DNA of 17,020 bases from Planctomycetota bacterium (GTDB lineage: Bacteria; Planctomycetota; Planctomycetia; Pirellulales; UBA1268). Location: NCBI GenBank assembly GCA_003670825.1, contig QWQL01000051.1, positions 1-17,020 on the forward strand. Reading direction: 5' to 3'. Below the pieces are notes generated by a model. The model worked only from the letters and a program-made list of their open reading frames with translations. It had not been told where the DNA came from and did no database searches. Shown here piece after piece: positions 5,277 to 11,610 of the stretch. A program made the translations under genes and the position numbers. Numbering within the stretch: position 1 is the first letter of the stretch; every line of letters begins with the position of its first letter.

Positions 5277-7768
5277 CCCCAGACCCCGCGTTCAGCCCGC
5301 ATGGGCCCGGACGGCGCTGGCACCCACGCGAGCACCACCTCCTCGACCGCGATGTCGGTCTTCTTGGCGGGAATGTCAATCGGCTCCAACGCGATCGAGT
5401 CGGAACCCGACTCGAGCCGGATTCGCTCGAGGTCTGTCTCGATTTCCTCTTCAAGTAGGCCCCGCTTCTCCTCGAGGGTTGTCAGGCCCTCCTCCGCATG
5501 GGCGACGTCGGCCTGCTGGCGGGCCGCGCGGCTCGCCGACCGCATCGACGTGGCGGCGCGGCCGATCGTGGTGGCGCTGGCCTTCTTTCGGCCGAGGAGC
5601 GCGCCGAGCACGGCGGTGCCGATCGAGACGTAGGTCTGCAGCGACTGGTTCTTGGCCTCGGCCTTCTCTCGCTCCACTTTCTGGCGGGCCCGCTCGATGC
5701 GATCGGTCAGCGATGCGAGCTTCGTCGCGTGCTTGTCGCGCACCTTCTCGATCTGCTCGTCCCGCCATTCCTTCGCCCGCTGGGCGATCCGCACGCGGAA
5801 CTCCCCCTCGGTTTCACCGGGCCGCGATACGGCGCCGATTGCCGGCGCCGACCAGGCCGTGAGCTTGGAGGTGCGACCGAGGTGGCTCTTGAGAGACGTG
5901 GCGAGCGACGCGTAGCCGCGGGGGCCGGCGAGCGCCGCGGGCAGCGGCGCGAACGAGCCGGCGCGGGGCGCTGGTTCGAGGTGCGGGGTTTCGGCGAACT
6001 GCTCGGCGGATTCCCAGGCCGATTCGCCCAGGGCGTCGCCGGCGGCCGCGAGGCAGACCACTTCGCGATCAACCTCGATACCTGCGCTGGCCTTCGCGTA
6101 GCGGACCCGCGCCCTGCCGAGGATTGCCGGCGTGTACTGGATGCCGGCTTCGATTGGCACGGCTCCGTCGGGAGCGAGAAACACCTCGCGCACGCCGGGC
6201 GGCAGGAGAGGACGCGGCCCCCCTTGCCAGCCGCCGCCGGCGGCGGGCGTTGCCTCGAGCGTGGGTTGCGGCCGTCCGGGGGTCGTGGAGGGCGTTGCGG
6301 CGGCGGGCGTGGCCGCGGTCAGCCGGCGGATCTCCTCGCGGAGCAGCGGGCCGCGGAGGTAGGCCATCGTCCAGCGGCTCTGAAAGAGCGTCTCCTCCTC
6401 GCCGTGGACGCTATGCAGCAGAAAGCGACGCTGCTCAAGGCCCGAGAGCAGGGCATCGAGTCGGGAGCGGTCGAACGAGCCGCCAGACGCCTGTGCGGCG
6501 CCTTCGAGGCCGTCGAGCACCCGCGCCTTGTCCCGCGCCGTCTGCAGCCGGCCCAGAAACCAGAGGCCGGCGTTGGACAGCCCCTTGTAGTCGAGGTCGA
6601 CCGGATTCTGCGTCGCCAGCACCACCCCCAGCCCGTAGGCCCGCGCCTGTTTCATGAGCGTGAGGATCGGTGTCTTGCTCGGTGGATTGGCCGTGGGAGG
6701 CATGTAGCCAAACACCTCATCCATCAGGAACAAGGCCTTCAACGACGAGGTGCCCCCCTGCGACCGCATCCACGAAACGGTGGCCCCCGCGAGCAGCGTC
6801 ACGAAGGCCATCCGCTGCGCGTCGGCGAGGTGGGCGATCGACACGACCGCGACCCGCGGCCGTCCGTCGGCTGTCCAGAGGAGCCGGCCGATATCGAGCG
6901 GCTCGCCATCGAGCCAGGCCTCGAAGCCCGGCGCGGCGGCCACGGTATTCAGCCGGCTCGCCAGCTGAAAGCGGTCGCCGGCCGGGAAGAAGTTTTCCAG
7001 GTCGAGGAAGCCGACCCGCTCGATGGGAGGCGCCGGGATCGACCGCACCAGCGTGCCGAAGTCGACCTTCTGGCCGCTCCGCCAGAGCGTGTCGAGAATC
7101 GTCGCGAGCAGCACGTGCTCCCGGCTGCGGCCCGGTTCGCCGTCGATGCCGACCAGCGCCAGGATTGCCGACACGAGCGACTCGATCCGTTCACGACGGG
7201 CCTCGGGATCGTCGAGGATCGCGGCGGGAGGTGGGTCGAAGCTTCCGAGCATCGCCAGCGGCCGGCCGGTGCGGCTGCCCGGCGTGTAGACCGCCATCTC
7301 GGCGGCGTCGTGGAGGCGGCGGATCCGGTCGCCCGATTGCCCGCTCGCCGCGAGACCGTCGGACCATTTCCGGGCGGTGCGGTCGGCCAGTTCCTCGAGG
7401 CTCACACCTTCCCGTCGGGCGGCCTCCGGTTCGACCCAGGGGAGGAAATCCGCCGGGGCGAGGTTGGGGAACGAGAGCAGAACGTTGGCGAGGTCTCCCT
7501 TTGGATCAATCACCAGCGTGGGAATGCCGTCGAGGGCGGCCTCCTCGATCAGGCCGATCAGCAGCCCGGTTTTGCCGCTGCCGGTCATGCCGACGCAGAC
7601 CGCATGCGTGGTGAATCGCTTGGCATCGAGGAGGAGCGGTTCCGCTGTGGTGGTGCCGCTGGCGGCATCGACCTTGCGGCCGAGATAGAAGACGCCCAGC
7701 CCCTCGATCGCCGCGGGCAGGGGATCCTTGGGCGTGCTCCGCGATCGGCTCTTTTTTTCGGCGGCCAT
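5273..7768 (-). CDS. HerA/DUF87-like P-loop ATPase with C-terminal coiled coil
   Basis: An 831-residue protein from ATG 7768, with GGAG 7 nt upstream. The N-terminal half is a HerA/FtsK-type ATPase. It has Walker A GMTGSGKT at 60-67, the family strand LVIDPKGDLANVL (about 85-97), Walker B ALFLMDE at 345-351 and an ATQNPVDLDYKGLSNAG sensor-like segment (385-401). After a Pro/Ala/Thr linker, the C-terminal third contains heptad-like charged segments flanking a short hydrophobic patch (VSIGTAVLGALLG), then a second coiled coil (AEEGLTTLEEKRGLLEEEIETDLERI). The family uses ATP to pump or remodel DNA, often as hexamers. For this long coiled-coil type the substrate is not known to me, and no nuclease such as NurA lies beside it. 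Its stop overlaps the purU start by 4 bases. The in-frame upstream extension to 8626 runs antisense to the phosphatase gene and is rejected. Confidence 0.85.
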   Translation of the reverse strand: MAAEKKSRSRSTPKDPLPAAIEGLGVFYLGRKVDAASGTTTAEPLLLDAKRFTTHAVCVGMTGSGKTGLLIGLIEEAALDGIPTLVIDPKGDLANVLLSFPNLAPADFLPWVEPEAARREGVSLEELADRTARKWSDGLAASGQSGDRIRRLHDAAEMAVYTPGSRTGRPLAMLGSFDPPPAAILDDPEARRERIESLVSAILALVGIDGEPGRSREHVLLATILDTLWRSGQKVDFGTLVRSIPAPPIERVGFLDLENFFPAGDRFQLASRLNTVAAAPGFEAWLDGEPLDIGRLLWTADGRPRVAVVSIAHLADAQRMAFVTLLAGATVSWMRSQGGTSSLKALFLMDEVFGYMPPTANPPSKTPILTLMKQARAYGLGVVLATQNPVDLDYKGLSNAGLWFLGRLQTARDKARVLDGLEGAAQASGGSFDRSRLDALLSGLEQRRFLLHSVHGEEETLFQSRWTMAYLRGPLLREEIRRLTAATPAAATPSTTPGRPQPTLEATPAAGGGWQGGPRPLLPPGVREVFLAPDGAVPIEAGIQYTPAILGRARVRYAKASAGIEVDREVVCLAAAGDALGESAWESAEQFAETPHLEPAPRAGSFAPLPAALAGPRGYASLATSLKSHLGRTSKLTAWSAPAIGAVSRPGETEGEFRVRIAQRAKEWRDEQIEKVRDKHATKLASLTDRIERARQKVEREKAEAKNQSLQTYVSIGTAVLGALLGRKKASATTIGRAATSMRSASRAARQQADVAHAEEGLTTLEEKRGLLEEEIETDLERIRLESGSDSIALEPIDIPAKKTDIAVEEVVLAWVPAPSGPMRAERGVWG

Positions 7769-7806
7769 GGCTGCGCTCCGCGGCGTTCGGGGGGGCGAAT
7801 GCCACG

Positions 7807-7835
7807 ATTCAACGTCGCCGCACCGAATCATGCAA
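7807..7835 (-). promoter_or_regulatory. Possible promoter of the ATPase-purU operon
   Basis: On the minus strand, TTGCAT (7835-7830) and TTGAAT (7812-7807) are separated by 17 bp. They match the housekeeping sigma consensus at 3/6 and 4/6 positions. Initiation near 7800 would leave a leader of about 32 nt carrying the GGAG ribosome site. Spacing is good and sequence match is modest. Confidence 0.3.
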
Positions 7836-7838
7836 CTC

Positions 7839-7871
7839 GCCGGCGGGCGGGATGGTCCCCGGCCCGCCGGC
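7839..7871. repeat. 10-bp inverted repeat in the divergent intergenic region
   Basis: GCCGGCGGGC (7839-7848) and GCCCGCCGGC (7862-7871) are exact reverse complements separated by 13 bp. The element lies about midway between the ATPase start (7768, minus) and the phosphatase start (7949, plus). It could be an operator for one or both divergent genes, or a hairpin in a leader RNA. Confidence 0.5.
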
Positions 7872-7948
7872 AACGCGGATGGGCCGAGCGAAATACCTCG
7901 TTTTCCGCGGTCTGGCTGCAGGCATGTTCGGCAGTCTGCTACCATCCA

Positions 7949-9169
7949 GTGAGTTCGGCTCCCGATCAAGGAACGTCGCTGGAAGTGGCCGCTCCCGAAG
8001 CCTCCGCCCCTCGCGGCGTCACCGTGCTCCTCGTCGACGACCAGCCGATCATCGGCGAGGCCGTAAGGCGGATGTTTGCCGGAGAGGACGGCATCGGCTT
8101 CCACTACTGCAAAGACGCGGCCGCCGCTCTGGACAAGGCCGCCGAGGTGCAACCGACGGTGATCCTGCAGGACCTGGTCATGCCCGAGATCGACGGGCTC
8201 ACGCTGGTGCGACGGTTTCGCGGCGACGACAGGTTTCGCGACGTGCCCATCATCGTGCTCTCCACCAAGGAGGAGCCGGCCGTGAAGGCGGAAGCCTTCG
8301 CCGTGGGGGCAAACGACTACATTGTCAAACTGCCCGACCGCCTCGAACTCCTCGCTCGAGTGCGATACCACTCTCGGGGCTACGTCGCGCTCGTGGAGCG
8401 AAACGAGGCCTTCGCCGCCCTTGAGGCGAGCCGGCAGGTGCTGGCCAACGACCTTGCCACCGCGGCCGACTACGTGCGATCGCTGCTTCCCGCTCCCCAG
8501 GATCACCAGGGCATCCGCGCCGACTGGCGGTTCATCCCGTCGGCCGCGCTCGGGGGAGATGCCTTCGGGTATCACAATCTCGATGCCGAACACTTCGCGG
8601 TGTATCTGCTCGACGTCTGCGGTCACGGGGTGGGAGCGGCGTTGCTCTCGGTCTCAGCGCTGAATGCCATCCGGAGCGAGGCCCTGCCCCATACCGACTT
8701 TCACGATCCCGGCGCCGTGCTGGCAGCGCTCAACCGCGCCTTCCCCATGGAACGGCAGAACGACATGTTTTTCACGGTCTGGTACGGGGTGTTTCACCGC
8801 GGCAGCCGGATCATGCGGTGGGCTGGCGGCGGTCACCCCCCTGCCCTTCTGCTCGTGGAGGGGAGCCCGACGCCACGGTTTCTGGATTCCGATGGCCCCC
8901 TGATCGGGGCCGTCGACGGACTGGAGTTTGGGGCCGGCGAGGTGGTGGTGCCCCCGGCCGCCCGGCTGTTCGTGTTTAGTGACGGGGCTTTTGAGATCAG
9001 CCGTCCCGACGGCTCGATGTGGCCGTTCGACGAGTTTGTGACCACGCTCGCCACCGCTCCGGCAGGCCCAGAGAGCCCGATCGACGCCCTCGTGACCCGG
9101 GTCCGCACGCTCTCCCAGCGGGACGACTTCCACGACGATTTCTCGATGCTCGAGCTGGCATTCGCCTGA
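7949..9169 (+). CDS. Response regulator with SpoIIE/RsbU-type PP2C phosphatase output domain
   Basis: About 406 residues. Residues 24-140 form a receiver domain with acid pair D30/D31, phospho-acceptor D75 (ILQDLVMPEIDG), switch S105/T106 and K127. A helical linker (about 145-182, ALVERNEAFAALEASRQVL) leads to a PPM/SpoIIE phosphatase domain (about 188-405). Its metal-binding Asp motifs are intact: GGD (202-204), LLDVCGHG (D222), FSDGA (D345) and DDFS (D396/D397). Phosphorylation by an unlinked histidine kinase would be expected to switch phosphatase action on a phosphoprotein such as an anti-sigma-factor antagonist. No STAS or anti-sigma gene is in the window. No in-frame ATG precedes the receiver. 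GTG 7949 is chosen, and GTG 7985, with AAGGA 12 nt upstream, is the alternative. The frame is open far upstream, but that part is antisense to the ATPase gene. Confidence 0.9.
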   Translation: MSSAPDQGTSLEVAAPEASAPRGVTVLLVDDQPIIGEAVRRMFAGEDGIGFHYCKDAAAALDKAAEVQPTVILQDLVMPEIDGLTLVRRFRGDDRFRDVPIIVLSTKEEPAVKAEAFAVGANDYIVKLPDRLELLARVRYHSRGYVALVERNEAFAALEASRQVLANDLATAADYVRSLLPAPQDHQGIRADWRFIPSAALGGDAFGYHNLDAEHFAVYLLDVCGHGVGAALLSVSALNAIRSEALPHTDFHDPGAVLAALNRAFPMERQNDMFFTVWYGVFHRGSRIMRWAGGGHPPALLLVEGSPTPRFLDSDGPLIGAVDGLEFGAGEVVVPPAARLFVFSDGAFEISRPDGSMWPFDEFVTTLATAPAGPESPIDALVTRVRTLSQRDDFHDDFSMLELAFA

Positions 9170-9184
9170 TCCCTGCGGCGGGCT

Positions 9185-9202
9185 CCGTCGGGCTGCCGAC
9201 GG
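9185..9202 (+). terminator. Hairpin after the phosphatase gene
   Basis: CCGTCGG (9185-9191) pairs perfectly with CCGACGG (9196-9202) around a GCTG loop, 15 nt after the stop codon. No T run follows, so it is at best a weak or factor-assisted terminator. Confidence 0.35.
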
Positions 9203-9238
9203 CCGAAAAGCCCCTCAAAGCCACTGGAAACGGCCATC

Positions 9239-9266
9239 TTGCGGGAGAAGATCGAATCCGTACACT
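9239..9266 (+). promoter_or_regulatory. Candidate promoter of the tRNA-tuf operon
   Basis: TTGCGG (9239-9244) and TACACT (9261-9266), 16 bp apart, match the -35 at 3/6 and the -10 at 4/6. The expected start near 9273 lies about 20 nt before the first tRNA. It is the best-placed promoter-like pair between the phosphatase stop and the tRNA cluster. Confidence 0.4.
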
Positions 9267-9292
9267 TCAAGGTTTCGCGGTTCTGACCGGCC

Positions 9293-9365
9293 GCTAGCGT
9301 AGCTCAATTGGCAGAGCAGCTGATTTGTAATCAGCAGGTTGCGGGTTCAACTCCCGCCGCTAGCT
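9293..9365 (+). tRNA. tRNA-Thr (UGU)
   Basis: A complete 73-nt cloverleaf. Acceptor GCTAGCG pairs with CGCTAGC. The anticodon stem GCTGA/TCAGC holds loop TTTGTAA with anticodon TGT. The T arm is GCGGG/CCCGC with TTCAACT. The discriminator is T, and CCA is not encoded directly after it (CAC follows), so CCA must be added enzymatically. It is the first gene of the tRNA-tuf cluster, in the place of E. coli thrU. Confidence 0.97.
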
Positions 9366-9546
9366 CACCATGACAACGATGGCACCGGCAGACCACCGCC
9401 CTAGCGGCTGCCCACACGTCGCCGAGGCGAACGAACGGTGCATGCGGCTAGGCTGGTTGACGATCGAGCGAGGACGAACAAGCGACGGTTGCCAAAACAC
9501 AACGCCCAGCCCTGCAGTCAGCCACACGAACCAGACAACACGTCCG

Positions 9547-9574
9547 CCAAACAGGTTCAGCCAAACAAGTTCAG
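9547..9574 (+). repeat. 14-bp tandem repeat in the tRNA-Thr/tRNA-Tyr spacer
   Basis: CCAAACAGGTTCAG (9547-9560) is followed immediately by CCAAACAAGTTCAG (9561-9574), one mismatch. It lies in a C/A-rich 240-bp spacer between tRNA-Thr and tRNA-Tyr that holds no credible coding region. Confidence 0.75.
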
Positions 9575-9605
9575 CCACGAGAAGAGGAGTTTACCGTACA
9601 CCACA

Positions 9606-9688
9606 GGGGAGTTTCCCGAGCGGTCAAAGGGGTCAGACTGTAAATCTGATGGCTTATGCCTTCGCAGGTTCGAATCCTGCACTCCCCA
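9606..9688 (+). tRNA. tRNA-Tyr (GUA)
   Basis: An 83-nt class II tRNA. Acceptor GGGGAGT pairs with ACTCCCC. The anticodon stem TCAGA/TCTGA encloses CTGTAAA with anticodon GTA. A long variable arm (TGGCTTATGCCTTC) is typical of bacterial tRNA-Tyr. The T arm is GCAGG/CCTGC with TTCGAAT. The discriminator is A, and no CCA is encoded. It holds the same position as E. coli tyrU. Confidence 0.97.
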
Positions 9689-9755
9689 GTCTCATCCCGT
9701 CCGCCGCGAGGCCTCGGCCGTGAGCGGTCGGGAGTTTGGCGCGGCATCCAAAAAC

Positions 9756-9826
9756 GCGGGTGTAGCTCAATGGTAGAGCAATAGCCTTCCAAGCTAAAGA
9801 CGAGGGTTCGATTCCCTCTACCCGCT
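9756..9826 (+). tRNA. tRNA-Gly (UCC)
   Basis: A 71-nt cloverleaf. Acceptor GCGGGTG pairs with TACCCGC (one G-T wobble). The anticodon loop CTTCCAA carries TCC within stem TAGC/GCTA. The T arm is GAGGG/CCCTC with TTCGATT. The discriminator is T, and no CCA is encoded. Its position corresponds to E. coli glyT. Confidence 0.97.
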
Positions 9827-9880
9827 TCGACGGACTGCCGGGCAAACCGATCCCCCTCAATCTCCAGCGATTCTCGTCCG

Positions 9881-9927
9881 ATACCCACTCCAACCACATC
9901 ACACTCACACCACACAAACCCCACACC
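9881..9927 (+). other. 47-nt G-free, C/A-rich spacer in the tRNA operon
   Basis: Between tRNA-Gly and tRNA-Thr(GGU) there is a 47-base run with no G on the transcribed-sense strand and almost entirely C and A, unlike the GC-rich surroundings. Such RNA would be unstructured and resembles the C-rich, G-poor loading sites of Rho. It could also simply be a single-stranded spacer that helps tRNA processing. No coding potential is seen. Confidence 0.55.
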
Positions 9928-9966
9928 GATCGCAGGATCCATGGCCGCGGCGTTCGCACCCATCTC

Positions 9967-10039
9967 GCTGCTGTAGCTCAGTTGGTAGAGCACGTCCTTG
10001 GTAAGGACGAGGTCATGGGTTCGAGTCCCATCAGCAGCT
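9967..10039 (+). tRNA. tRNA-Thr (GGU)
   Basis: A 73-nt cloverleaf. Acceptor GCTGCTG pairs with CAGCAGC. The anticodon stem CGTCC/GGACG encloses TTGGTAA with anticodon GGT. The T arm is ATGGG/CCCAT with TTCGAGT. The discriminator is T, and no CCA is encoded. It is 52 bp upstream of tuf, as thrT is upstream of tufB in E. coli, so the tRNAs and tuf are probably one transcript. Confidence 0.97.
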
Positions 10040-10091
10040 TTTCGTTCGTTCGTACCCTATCCACCAGAAGAGGACCCTCCAGGGAGAAAGC

Positions 10092-11291
10092 ATGGCAAAG
10101 GACACGTTCACGCGGAGCAAGCCGCACGTCAATGTTGGTACGATCGGTCATATCGATCATGGCAAGACGACCCTCACGGGAGCCCTCGTTGCGGTTCAGG
10201 CGGCCAAGAATCTCGCCGTAGCCAAGAGCTATGCCGAAATCGCGAAGGGCGGCACGGTCCGCGACGAAACCAAGACGGTGACGATCGCTGTCAGTCACGT
10301 GGAGTACGAGTCGGAAAAGCGACACTACGCCCACATCGACTGCCCGGGTCACGCCGACTTCATCAAGAACATGATCACGGGAGCCGCCCAGATGGACGGC
10401 GCGATCCTGGTGGTGAGTGCGGCCGACGGCCCGATGCCCCAGACCCGGGAGCACATTCTGCTCGCCAAGCAGGTGGGTGTGCCCGCCCTGGTCGTCTTCC
10501 TCAACAAGGTCGACCTTGTTGACGATCCGGAACTGCTCGATCTGGTCGAGATGGAAATTCGGGAACTGCTGACGAAGTATGGCTTCCCGGGCGACGATGT
10601 GCCGATCATCCGGGGAGCGGGCAAGCCCGCCTACGACAGCCCGGCCGACCCGGAGAAAAACAAGTGCATCGCCGACCTGCTCGACGCGGTCGACGCCTAC
10701 ATTCCCGAGCCGATTCGTGAGCTCGACAAGCCGTTCCTGATGGCCATCGAGGACGTGTTCTCGATCGAAGGCCGTGGCACGGTGGCGACGGGCCGCATCG
10801 AGCGGGGCGAGATTAAGGTCGGCGACGAGGTCGAGATCATCGGCCTCAAGGACAAGGCTGAGAAGACGACTGTCACCGGCGTGGAGATGTTCAAGAAACT
10901 GCTCGACCGTGGCCAGGCGGGCGACAACGTCGGCTGCCTCCTCCGCGGCGTTGCTCGCGAGGGCATCGAGCGGGGTCAGGTGCTCGCCAAGCCGGGGTCG
11001 ATCAAGCCCCACAAGAAGTTCGAGTGCGAGGTCTACGTGCTGTCGAAGGAGGAGGGTGGCCGTCACACGCCATTCTTCGCCGGCTACCGCCCGCAGTTTT
11101 ACTTCCGCACCACCGACGTGACCGGTGCGACGAAGTTGCTCGGTGGCGTCGAGATGTGCTCGCCGGGTGACAATGTGAAGATGGAAGTCGAGTTGATGGT
11201 GCCGATCGCCATGGACGACGGCGTTCGCTTCGCCATCCGCGAGGGCGGCAAGACGGTTGGCTCGGGCGTCGTGACCAAGATTCTTGACTGA
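10092..11291 (+). CDS. tuf: Elongation factor Tu
   Basis: 399 residues, start ATG 10092 with AGGGAG 5 nt upstream. This GTPase delivers aminoacyl-tRNA to the ribosome. The G domain has G1 GHIDHGKT (19-26), G3 DCPGH (83-87, with the catalytic His) and G4 NKVD (138-141). Domains 2 and 3 are conventional (GRGTVATGRIERG; GGRHTPFFAGYRPQFYFRTTDVTG; FAIREGGKTVGSGVV). Switch I is unusual: the near-universal RGITIN before SHVEY is replaced by KTVTIA (61-66), and the preceding loop (GGTVRDET) also differs and is two residues longer overall than in E. coli. The Mg-contacting Thr is kept (T64). All other functional motifs look intact, so it is very likely the working EF-Tu. It follows four tRNA genes and precedes tRNA-Trp. 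Confidence 0.98.
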   Translation: MAKDTFTRSKPHVNVGTIGHIDHGKTTLTGALVAVQAAKNLAVAKSYAEIAKGGTVRDETKTVTIAVSHVEYESEKRHYAHIDCPGHADFIKNMITGAAQMDGAILVVSAADGPMPQTREHILLAKQVGVPALVVFLNKVDLVDDPELLDLVEMEIRELLTKYGFPGDDVPIIRGAGKPAYDSPADPEKNKCIADLLDAVDAYIPEPIRELDKPFLMAIEDVFSIEGRGTVATGRIERGEIKVGDEVEIIGLKDKAEKTTVTGVEMFKKLLDRGQAGDNVGCLLRGVAREGIERGQVLAKPGSIKPHKKFECEVYVLSKEEGGRHTPFFAGYRPQFYFRTTDVTGATKLLGGVEMCSPGDNVKMEVELMVPIAMDDGVRFAIREGGKTVGSGVVTKILD

Positions 11292-11297
11292 ATGAGT

Positions 11298-11316
11298 CCG
11301 GGGCCATCCGCCCCGG
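11298..11316 (+). terminator. First hairpin after tuf
   Basis: CCGGGGC (11298-11304) pairs with GCCCCGG (11310-11316) around CATCC, 6 nt after the tuf stop. It is followed by an A-rich stretch, not Ts. It could protect the tuf 3' end or weakly attenuate transcription. Confidence 0.45.
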
Positions 11317-11332
11317 CAGTAGAAAAACCGGT

Positions 11333-11364
11333 GCCCGGCTCCGGGGGTTTTCCCGGAGCCGGGC
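11333..11364 (+). terminator. Strong hairpin between tuf and tRNA-Trp (attenuator or processing site)
   Basis: A perfect 13-bp stem: 11333-11345 pairs with 11352-11364 (GCCCGGCTCCGGG and its complement) around a GGTTTT loop. No T run follows, and the tRNA-Trp 5' end lies only 8 nt downstream. It may be a partial terminator that lowers expression of the downstream genes relative to tuf, or a processing/stability element at the tuf mRNA 3' end. Confidence 0.6.
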
Positions 11365-11372
11365 CACCACAC

Positions 11373-11445
11373 AGGGGCGTAGCTCAACTGGTAGAGCGCT
11401 GGTCTCCAAAACCAGAGGTCGCGAGTTCGATCCCCGCCGCCCCTG
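11373..11445 (+). tRNA. tRNA-Trp (CCA)
   Basis: A 73-nt cloverleaf. Acceptor AGGGGCG pairs with CGCCCCT. The anticodon stem CTGGT/ACCAG encloses CTCCAAA with anticodon CCA. The discriminator is G, as expected for tRNA-Trp. The T stem GCGAG/CCCGC has one A-C mismatch at its fourth pair. CCA is not encoded. A tRNA-Trp between tuf and secE is a recurrent bacterial arrangement. Confidence 0.96.
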
Positions 11446-11610
11446 CCTGACGGTGCCGAACAAGAGTGAGCGAGGCTGGTCTGGATCGAGAGTGTTGGTC
11501 GGTATCGGAGAAGAGTTGGGCGGCCAGATCACGTGACTGGACTCAGTCGGTGGAATCAGCCGGCAGGCTTCGTGGACAGTGGTTGGGCGATGGAGCGAGT
11601 GAGGAACGAG

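Noticed and set aside
5498..7948. Very long plus-strand open frame upstream of and continuous with the phosphatase
   Set aside because: It is exactly antisense to the ATPase gene, is Arg/Gly/Ala-rich without domain resemblance, and stays open only because of the codon bias of GC-rich DNA. The receiver domain begins after 7949.
7769..8626. N-terminal extension of the ATPase on the minus strand
   Set aside because: It is antisense to the receiver-phosphatase gene and low in family character. The ATG at 7768 has a good ribosome site and begins a plausible ATPase N-terminus.
9366..9605. Short coding frames in the tRNA spacers
   Set aside because: The frames run into tRNA genes, have no ribosome site and owe their composition to the C/A-rich spacer.
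9978..11387. 469-codon minus-strand frame over tuf and flanking tRNAs
   Set aside because: It is complementary to tuf, whose EF-Tu identity is unambiguous. The frame also crosses tRNA genes and the hairpins.
11466..11610. Short frames between tRNA-Trp and secE, including a missing L33 (rpmG) gene
   Set aside because: Some bacteria have rpmG here. I looked for a short Cys/Lys-rich L33-like frame in the 165-bp gap and found none.
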